Source of the DNA: Trueperaceae bacterium
Lineage (GTDB): Bacteria > Deinococcota > Deinococci > Deinococcales > Trueperaceae
Length of the DNA stretch: 7,543 nt
Direction of reading: 5' to 3'
Assembly: GCA_007130355.1 (NCBI GenBank)
Contig: SLSQ01000239.1
Location: 1-7,543 of the forward strand
Shown here: piece after piece, positions 1 to 4,618 of the stretch
How positions within the stretch are numbered: the stretch's first letter is position 1
Layout: each line of letters begins with the position of its first letter
The notes under the pieces: model-generated
Seen by the model: the letters and a program-made list of their open reading frames with translations, nothing else
Database searches by the model: none
Told to the model about the DNA's origin: nothing
Made by a program: the position numbers and the translations under genes

Positions 1-531
1 CCCGCGCCCGCCACGCCGCGCGAACCGGCGGCGCCGCGCGGTCGCGGCGGCGCTGCGGCACGCAGCGACGACGGCTTCCTGCCCCCGTCCTGGCGTCCCC
101 CCGACGACGCGGTCACCGCGCCCGAGGTCCTTCCGGCCGACCTGTTCGGCGAGGAGGACCCCGTCCGAGACGCGCCCGAGCACGCCACCGGGGCGCCACC
201 CGCCGCGCGCGAGCCGGGCGCAGCCGGACCCCCCGCCTCCGCGCCGACCGAACCCACGCCCTCCGCACCCGCGCCCGTCGTCCCCGGCGACGTCACCGCC
301 GACAGCGACGCCACGGACGAAGACCGCTCGGACGAAGACCGTTCGGACGAGGACCGTTCGGACGACGACGATGCGCTCGCGATGGTGCAGAGCCTGTTCC
401 CGGGCAAGGTCGTGGCCGTCGAGCCGGACCCGACGCCGGAGGCGGACGCGGACGCGACGCCCGACGGACCGGAACCGGACGAGGACGGGGCCGACGATCC
501 GGACGACGGAGCCTCGCGGGACAACGGGTAG
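1..531 (+). CDS. dnaX: Partial CDS, probable C-terminal tail of DNA polymerase III tau/gamma subunit
   Basis: An open frame enters from the left edge and gives 176 codons before TAG at 529-531. It has no start in the window, so it is the 3' part of a longer gene. The product is a low-complexity Pro/Ala/Asp/Glu-rich tail with no fold I can recognise. The one hydrophobic island is ALAMVQSLFPGKVVAVE (373-423), followed by a strongly acidic end. DnaX proteins of this lineage carry long variable C-termini after the clamp-loader ATPase domain, and dnaX lies directly upstream of ybaB-recR in very many bacteria, so I infer dnaX from gene order rather than from a conserved motif. The ATPase domain would lie outside the window. 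Three DEDRS units are encoded at 316-360. The stop lies 11 bases before ybaB, consistent with cotranscription. Coding status is fairly secure; the product name is less so. Confidence 0.7.
   Translation, partial: PAPATPREPAAPRGRGGAAARSDDGFLPPSWRPPDDAVTAPEVLPADLFGEEDPVRDAPEHATGAPPAAREPGAAGPPASAPTEPTPSAPAPVVPGDVTADSDATDEDRSDEDRSDEDRSDDDDALAMVQSLFPGKVVAVEPDPTPEADADATPDGPEPDEDGADDPDDGASRDNG
316..360 (+). repeat. Three 15-bp tandem repeats encoding DEDRS
   Basis: Units at 316-330, 331-345 and 346-360 read GACGAAGACCGCTCG, GACGAAGACCGTTCG and GACGAGGACCGTTCG. They differ only at synonymous third positions (CGC/CGT, GAA/GAG), so the peptide DEDRS is repeated exactly three times. A run of GAC codons follows at 361-369. 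The repeat lies in the disordered acidic tail of the dnaX-like gene and probably varies in copy number between relatives. Confidence 0.85.
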
Positions 532-534
532 AGT
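529..534 (+). promoter_or_regulatory. Possible -10 box (TAGAGT) just upstream of ybaB
   Basis: TAGAGT fits the TANNNT form of a -10 hexamer and lies eight bases before the ybaB ATG at 543, with no convincing Shine-Dalgarno sequence between. Deinococci are known to make many leaderless mRNAs with a TANNNT box this close to the start codon. The first three bases are also the stop codon of the upstream gene. There is no recognisable -35 element, and such hexamers occur by chance, so this is only a candidate. Confidence 0.3.
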
Positions 535-542
535 GGCCGGCG

Positions 543-866
543 ATGAACATCCAGAAGCTCATGAAGGAAGCGCAACAGGCGCAGAAGAAGATGGCCGAGG
601 CCCAGGAGAAGCTGGCCGAAGCCACCGTCGAGGGCACCGCCGGCGGCGGGCTCGTGACCGTGACCGCCAACGGCAAGGGCGACGTCACCAAGGTCTCGAT
701 CGATCCGAGCACCGTCGACCCCGACGACGTCGAACTCCTCGAGGACCTGGTCGCCGCCGCCGTGGGCGAAGCCCAGCGCAAGGCGAAGGAACTGCAGGAG
801 CAGGAGATGGGCGCCGCGATGGGCGGCATGGGCGGCATGGGAGGCATGGGCGGCCTGCCGTTCTGA
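543..866 (+). CDS. ybaB: YbaB/EbfC family nucleoid-associated DNA-binding protein
   Basis: The 107-residue product matches the YbaB/EbfC family in length (E. coli YbaB is about 109). These are small dimeric proteins that bind DNA and help organise the nucleoid. The sequence begins MNIQKLMKEAQQAQKKMAEAQ, the typical N-terminal helix. It continues with GLVTVTANGKGDVTKVSIDP (36-55), the family's central beta strands, and ends with a helix at about 60-87. After that comes a Gly/Met tail with four MGG units (93-104) and LPF. There is no cysteine. The ATG at 543 is chosen because the family helix starts there and it lies just past the upstream stop. The gene sits between the dnaX-like end and recR, its usual place; a role beside RecR in DNA repair has been proposed for some species. 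The upstream ribosome-binding site is weak, and a leaderless start is possible. Confidence 0.95.
   Translation: MNIQKLMKEAQQAQKKMAEAQEKLAEATVEGTAGGGLVTVTANGKGDVTKVSIDPSTVDPDDVELLEDLVAAAVGEAQRKAKELQEQEMGAAMGGMGGMGGMGGLPF
819..854 (+). repeat. Four 9-bp tandem repeats encoding Met-Gly-Gly
   Basis: ATGGGCGGC is repeated four times (819-827, 828-836, 837-845, 846-854), with one synonymous change in the third unit (GGA for GGC). It encodes the flexible MGG tail of the YbaB homologue. Glycine/methionine-rich tails are common in this family, and the repeat is short enough to expand or contract by slippage. Confidence 0.9.
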
Positions 867-882
867 ACGGCCCGCTCCGAAC

Positions 883-1485
883 GTGCGCTTCCCCCCCGCC
901 CTCGACGCCCTGATCCGCGAACTCGGTCGCCTTCCCGGCATCGGTCCGAAGAGCGCGCAGCGCCTGGCGTTCCACCTCTTCCACGCGCCGGCCGAACAGG
1001 TCGACACGCTGGCCGAGACGATCCGCTCGGCGAAGGCGGCGCTCGACCGCTGCCCGACCTGCTTCGGCGTGATGAGCCGCGGCGACGACGCCTGCCACGT
1101 CTGCTCCGACGCGGGGCGCGACGCGTCGTCGGTGTGCGTGGTCGAGCAACCGGCCGACCTCCTGGCGATCGAACGTTCGGGCGAGTACCGCGGCAGCTAC
1201 CACGTGCTGCACGGCGCGCTGTCGCCGATGCACGGCGTCGGGCCGGACCAGTTGACGATCCCGGCGCTGCTCGAACGCCTGGACCGCTCCGAAGCGTCGG
1301 AGGTGATCCTCGCCACCTCGACCACGGTCGAAGGGGAGGCGACCGCGATGTACCTGGCGCGGGCCCTGGCCGAACGCGGGGTGCCCGTCTCCCGGATCGC
1401 CTACGGACTGCCGGTCGGCGGCGACCTCGAGTACGCCGACGAAGTGACGCTGGGGCGGGCGATCACCCACCGACGCCGCCTCTGA
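883..1485 (+). CDS. recR: Recombination mediator protein RecR
   Basis: The 200-residue product is a full-length RecR, which with RecO (and RecF) helps load RecA onto SSB-coated single-stranded DNA during gap and break repair. The helix-hairpin-helix motif is LPGIGPKSAQRLAFHL (17-32). A Cys4 zinc finger follows with C57, C60, C71 and C74 (CPTC, then CHVC). The Toprim domain starts at VCVVEQP (84-90, acidic residue E88) and includes STTVEGEATAMYLA (146-159). The C-terminal signature GLPVGGDLEYADEVTLGRAI is at 175-194. Translation starts at GTG 883, the only start that gives the standard N-terminus (R-F/Y-P-P-A/S-L). The gene follows ybaB by 16 bases without a clear Shine-Dalgarno sequence, so translation may depend on coupling to ybaB. 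Its partner recO lies 3.1 kb downstream beyond topA. Confidence 0.98.
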   Translation: MRFPPALDALIRELGRLPGIGPKSAQRLAFHLFHAPAEQVDTLAETIRSAKAALDRCPTCFGVMSRGDDACHVCSDAGRDASSVCVVEQPADLLAIERSGEYRGSYHVLHGALSPMHGVGPDQLTIPALLERLDRSEASEVILATSTTVEGEATAMYLARALAERGVPVSRIAYGLPVGGDLEYADEVTLGRAITHRRRL

Positions 1486-1494
1486 CGCGGCGTC
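1472..1494 (+). terminator. GC-rich hairpin over the recR stop codon, possible transcription end
   Basis: GACGCCGC (1472-1479) and GCGGCGTC (1487-1494) are perfect 8-base inverted arms around a 7-base loop that contains the recR stop codon. A second overlapping stem (CGCGG 1486-1490 with CCGCG 1496-1500) could form instead. No T-run follows, so this is not a classical intrinsic terminator. It lies where the dnaX-ybaB-recR unit should end, upstream of a separate topA promoter. Part of the stem is coding sequence, and chance stems are frequent at this GC content. Confidence 0.3.
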
Positions 1495-1607
1495 CCCGCG
1501 GCCCCCTGAACGCGCACCGATCCCGATCGGAACGAGGTCCGTCGCGCCCCCGCAGCGTCGCTCGCGGGCGCGCGCGAAGCGCCGGACGCACGGTCGGACG
1601 CGACCTC

Positions 1608-1635
1608 TTGACAGCCGGACGGCCGCTTCTATAAT
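1608..1635 (+). promoter_or_regulatory. Consensus housekeeping sigma promoter for topA
   Basis: TTGACA (1608-1613) and TATAAT (1630-1635) are both perfect sigma-70/SigA consensus hexamers with a 16-bp spacer. This is striking in a window where AT-rich hexamers are rare. Transcription should start near 1641-1644, giving a leader of about 17 nt that contains the topA ribosome-binding site. Three CGGACG copies lie around it (1583, 1595 and 1616, the last inside the spacer); they could be an operator but may be chance. The rest of the 174-bp gap holds only short inverted repeats. Confidence 0.9.
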
Positions 1636-1647
1636 GCGGCGCGAACC

Positions 1648-1655
1648 GGAAAGGA
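1648..1655 (+). promoter_or_regulatory. Ribosome-binding site of topA
   Basis: GGAAAGGA lies four bases before the ATG at 1660 and is the clearest Shine-Dalgarno-like purine run before any start in the window. It supports ATG 1660 as the start. It contrasts with ybaB, recR and recO, which have no comparable site. Confidence 0.75.
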
Positions 1656-1659
1656 CGGC

Positions 1660-4569
1660 ATGAGCACCGAACCGAACCCGCGCGAGTCCAAGCGGCTCGT
1701 GATCGTCGAATCGCCCACGAAAGCCAACACCATCCGCCGCTTCCTGCCGAACGGGTACGAAGTGATGGCCAGCATGGGGCACGTCCGCGACCTGCCCGCG
1801 TCGGCCGATCAGATCCCCGACCGGTTCCGCGGCGAGTCGTGGGCACGGCTCGGCATGCGGGTCGACCACGACTTCGAACCGCTCTACGTCGTCACAAAGC
1901 CACAGGTGGTCCGCGACCTGAAGAAGGCGCTGAAGGGCGTGGGCGAACTCGTGATCGCCACGGACGAGGACCGCGAGGGCGAGTCGATCGGCTGGCACCT
2001 GCTCGAGGTGCTCGAACCGACGGTGCCGGTGAAGCGGATGGTGTTCCACGAGATCACCGAGGACGCGATCCGCCACGCCCTCGAGACGCCGCGCGACATC
2101 GACCGCAACCTGGTCGAGGCGCAGGAGACGCGGCGGCTGCTCGACCGCCTGGTCGGCTACACGATCAGCCCGCTGCTGTGGCGCAAGATCGCGCCGCGCC
2201 TCTCGGCCGGTCGCGTCCAGTCGGTCGCGGTGCGGATCCTGGTGCAGCGCGAGAAGGAGCGTCTCGCCTTCGTGCCGGGCGCGTACTGGGGCCTGAGCGC
2301 CCGGATGGCGAAGCGGGACGCGCCCGACGCCCGTGCCTTCGACGTGACGGCGACGCACCTGGACGGGATCCGCCTGGCGACCGGCAAGGACTTCGACCCG
2401 GACACCGGCCGGCTCAAGGAGGGCCTCGTACCGGGCCGCGACGTGACGCTGCTCGGCGCCGACCGCGCTCGAGCGCTGCAGGAGGCCGCGGGCGACGCGG
2501 CGCCGAAGGTGGTCTCGGTCGAGACGAAGGACCAGACCCGCAACCCCTCCCCGCCGTTCACCACCTCGACCCTGCAGCAGGAGTCGAGCCGCAAGCTCGG
2601 CCTCGCCGCCCGCGACACCATGCGGGTGGCGCAGGGGCTGTACGAACGCGGCCTGATCACGTACATGCGGACCGACAGCACGAACCTCTCCGGAGAGGCG
2701 ATCGGCGCCGCGCGGCGCCGGGTCGAGGACCTCTACGGCCCCGACTATCTGTTCGAACGGGTCCGGCAGTACAAGGGCAAGAGCCGCAACGCGCAGGAGG
2801 CGCACGAGGCGATCCGGCCGGCCGGGACGCGGATGCGGACCGCCAAGGAGCTGAAGCTGAGCGGGCGGGACGCGCAGCTCTACGACCTGATCTGGAAGAG
2901 GACCGTGGCGACGCAGATGGCGGAGGCGCGCCTCCGCTTCGTGACCGCCCGCATCGAGGCGGAGGCGGACGGCGCGACCGTCGCCTTCCGGGCCAGCGGC
3001 CGCACGGTGACCTTCCCCGGCTTCTTCCGCGCCTACGTCGAGGGCAGCGACGACCCCGAAGGGGCGCTCGACGACCGTGACCAGCCGCTGCCCGCGTTGG
3101 CCGAGGGCGACGCGCTCGCCACCGAAGCGGTCGAGGCCACGGAGCACGAGACGCGCCCACCGGCCCGCTACACCGAAGCGTCCCTCGTCAAGATCCTCGA
3201 GCAGGAGGGGATCGGTCGACCGAGCACCTACGCCAGCATCATCGACACGATCGTCGGCCGCGGCTACGTTCGCAAGAACGGTCAGCAGCTGGTGCCGACC
3301 TTCACCGCCTTCGCGGTCACGAACCTGCTCGAGCACCAGTTCGAGCAACTGGTCGACACCGAGTTCACCGCCGCGATGGAGGACCAGCTCGACCGGATCG
3401 CGGCCGGAACGTTGCAGGCCATCCCGTACCTGCAAGGGTTCTACGGCGGCGAAGCGGGGATCGAGGCCCGCGTCGCCGAGGCGATCGACGGGATCGACCC
3501 GCGCGAGATCAGCACGGTCCGCGCCGTCCGTTGGGACCCGTACCTGGTGCGCGTCGGCCGCTACGGTCCGTACGTCGAGGCGCAGGTCGACGGCGAACGC
3601 GTCACCACCTCCCTGCCGGCCGAGTGGGCGCCCGGCGACGTCAGCCACGCCATGCTCGACGAGTTGGTGCAGCGCGAGGTCCAGGGGGACCAGCCGCTGG
3701 GCGAGGCCGACGACGGCACGCCGATGCTCCTCAAGAACGGACCGTACGGCCCCTACCTGCAGCTCGGTCCCGACGACCAGGAGGGCAAACCGAAGCGGGT
3801 CTCGGTGCCGCCGGGCGTCGAGCCCAGTCAGGTCGACGCCCCGCTCGCACGGCGACTCCTCGATCTGCCCCGCGAGGTGGGGCTGCACCCCGAGAGCGGT
3901 AAGAAGGTCGAGGCCGGCATCGGGCGGTACGGGCCGTACGTCAAGCACGGCGGCACCTACGCCTCGCTCGGCAAGGAGGACGACGTGCTCGAGGTCGGTC
4001 TCGACCGGGCGCTCGAGCTGATCGCGAACAAGCGGGCGCGCGGACGCCGCGAGCCGCTACGGACGATCGGGGAGCACCCCGAGACCGGCGAACCGGTCGA
4101 GCTGCACGACGGCCGCTACGGACCGTACGTCAAGCACGGCAAGACGAACGCCTCGCTCCGCAAGGACGACGACCCGGACGGGGTGACCCTCGAGTCGGCG
4201 CTCGAGCTGATCGCCGCCCGCGAGGCCCGCCAGGGAACGAAGAAGAAGGCCGCGGCCAAGAAGGGCGGGGCGAAGAAGGCCGGCGCCAAGGGGGCGAGTA
4301 CGAAGAAGGCGGCGAAGAAGAAGAAGCCCGCCAAGAAGGGGCCGGCCCGGCCGAAGGCGACCCCCGCCGACCTCGAACCGTTCCTCGACCGGCTCGACGC
4401 GCAGGACCGCGAGGTGACGGTCCGGACCGAGGGAATGGCCGGCCACGCCGCGACCGACCCGGCCGAGGTCGCCCGCGAGCTCGGGCTCGAACCGGACGAC
4501 GTCGCCGCGCGCCGCAAGCGGGCGCTGTTCAAGCTGCGCATGGCGTTCGGGCGGGCGCGCAGCGACTGA
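1660..4569 (+). CDS. topA: DNA topoisomerase I (type IA) with Lys-rich tail and extra C-terminal helical domain
   Basis: The 969-residue product relaxes negatively supercoiled DNA by passing strands through a transient single-strand break. The Toprim domain has VIVESPTKA (14-22, E17 and K21) and TDEDREGES (101-109, acidic pair D102 and D104, which bind Mg). The cleavage core has LSAGRVQSVAVRI (181-193), catalytic Y335 in GLITYMRTDS (331-340) with R337, AHEAIRP (381-387) and EGIGRPSTYASI (516-527). Four topoisomerase C-terminal repeats follow, marked by GRYGPYV or GPYGPYL near 633, 694, 755 and 818. There are no zinc fingers, and the whole protein contains no cysteine. Residues 861-900 are a Lys/Ala-rich tail. 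Residues 901-969 form a further predicted helical segment that may resemble sigma factor region 4. ATG 1660 has a good ribosome-binding site and consensus promoter. Zinc-free, Lys-tailed TopA proteins are also known in Actinobacteria. Confidence 0.98.
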   Translation: MSTEPNPRESKRLVIVESPTKANTIRRFLPNGYEVMASMGHVRDLPASADQIPDRFRGESWARLGMRVDHDFEPLYVVTKPQVVRDLKKALKGVGELVIATDEDREGESIGWHLLEVLEPTVPVKRMVFHEITEDAIRHALETPRDIDRNLVEAQETRRLLDRLVGYTISPLLWRKIAPRLSAGRVQSVAVRILVQREKERLAFVPGAYWGLSARMAKRDAPDARAFDVTATHLDGIRLATGKDFDPDTGRLKEGLVPGRDVTLLGADRARALQEAAGDAAPKVVSVETKDQTRNPSPPFTTSTLQQESSRKLGLAARDTMRVAQGLYERGLITYMRTDSTNLSGEAIGAARRRVEDLYGPDYLFERVRQYKGKSRNAQEAHEAIRPAGTRMRTAKELKLSGRDAQLYDLIWKRTVATQMAEARLRFVTARIEAEADGATVAFRASGRTVTFPGFFRAYVEGSDDPEGALDDRDQPLPALAEGDALATEAVEATEHETRPPARYTEASLVKILEQEGIGRPSTYASIIDTIVGRGYVRKNGQQLVPTFTAFAVTNLLEHQFEQLVDTEFTAAMEDQLDRIAAGTLQAIPYLQGFYGGEAGIEARVAEAIDGIDPREISTVRAVRWDPYLVRVGRYGPYVEAQVDGERVTTSLPAEWAPGDVSHAMLDELVQREVQGDQPLGEADDGTPMLLKNGPYGPYLQLGPDDQEGKPKRVSVPPGVEPSQVDAPLARRLLDLPREVGLHPESGKKVEAGIGRYGPYVKHGGTYASLGKEDDVLEVGLDRALELIANKRARGRREPLRTIGEHPETGEPVELHDGRYGPYVKHGKTNASLRKDDDPDGVTLESALELIAAREARQGTKKKAAAKKGGAKKAGAKGASTKKAAKKKKPAKKGPARPKATPADLEPFLDRLDAQDREVTVRTEGMAGHAATDPAEVARELGLEPDDVAARRKRALFKLRMAFGRARSD
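3934..4140 (+). repeat. Direct repeat inside topA (two GRYGPYVKHG modules)
   Basis: CCGTACGTCAAGCACGGC occurs identically at 3934-3951 and 4123-4140, 189 bases (63 codons) apart. It encodes PYVKHG in the third and fourth C-terminal repeats of TopA. Both modules continue with an ASL segment and an acidic stretch, and end in a helix with ALELIA, so they look like a recent internal duplication or a homogenised pair. The first two modules are more diverged. Confidence 0.85.
4240..4359 (+). other. Lys/Ala-rich histone-H1-like tail encoded in topA
   Basis: Codons 861-900 of topA encode alternating KK, AA, GA and KP units, dominated by AAG and GCC/GCG codons. The stretch is strongly basic and likely disordered. 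Similar tails in bacterial TopA and histone-H1-like proteins bind DNA non-specifically and, in mycobacterial TopA, aid processive relaxation. Here it is a linker, not the end of the protein, because 69 more residues follow. Confidence 0.8.
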
Positions 4570-4574
4570 GGGCG

Positions 4575-4605
4575 GACCGGACGCTCCGGTCGCCCGAGCG
4601 CTCGG
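4575..4605 (+). other. Two adjacent inverted repeats between topA and recO
   Basis: GACCGGA (4575-4581) and TCCGGTC (4585-4591) are perfect 7-base arms with a 3-base loop. Three bases after the second arm begins the perfect 12-bp palindrome CCGAGCGCTCGG (4594-4605). Together they fill most of the 49-bp gap. The first could be a weak terminator for topA, but no T-run follows. The second abuts a possible recO -10 box and is in a position to be an operator. Both could also act as RNA structures in a topA-recO readthrough transcript. Confidence 0.5.
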
Positions 4606-4606
4606 C

Positions 4607-4612
4607 TACCAT
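4607..4612 (+). promoter_or_regulatory. Possible -10 box (TACCAT) for a leaderless recO transcript
   Basis: TACCAT fits TANNNT and ends six bases before the recO GTG at 4619, the spacing expected when transcription starts at or next to the start codon. There is no Shine-Dalgarno sequence upstream of this GTG, which favours a leaderless start or translational coupling. No recognisable -35 element is present. The hexamer is weak, so confidence is low. Confidence 0.3.
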
Positions 4613-4618
4613 GCGGTC

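Noticed and set aside
371..913. A plus-strand Arg-rich frame overlapping the dnaX-like end and ybaB
   Set aside because: It is out of frame with the YbaB product, which has clear family motifs, and its peptide is Arg/Gly-rich low complexity. It is a shadow frame.
1517..1530. CCGATCCCGATCGG inverted repeat as an intrinsic terminator
   Set aside because: The possible stem is short with almost no loop, and no T-run follows. It may be chance.
1606..1616. Radiation/desiccation response motif of Deinococcus at the TTGACA
   Set aside because: The known motif is a palindrome close to TTATGTCATTGACATAA. Only TTGACA matches here; the flanks do not, and TATAAT lies 16 bp downstream, so it is a -35 element.
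1486..1659. Small RNA or small protein in the recR-topA gap
   Set aside because: There is no plausible ribosome-binding site plus start, no terminator, and the consensus promoter fires directly into topA with a leader of about 17 nt. Only short inverted repeats are present.
685..3948. A minus-strand open frame of over 1,000 codons opposite ybaB, recR and topA
   Set aside because: It lies antisense to well-identified genes, and its peptide is a repetitive Arg/Val/Gly/Asp-rich composition typical of the reverse strand of GC-rich codons. It crosses three gene boundaries and matches no family I know. Long antisense open frames are expected at this GC content.
4240..4359. Separate histone-H1-like gene in the Lys-rich stretch
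   Set aside because: It is in frame and continuous with topA, with no start codon or ribosome-binding site of its own.
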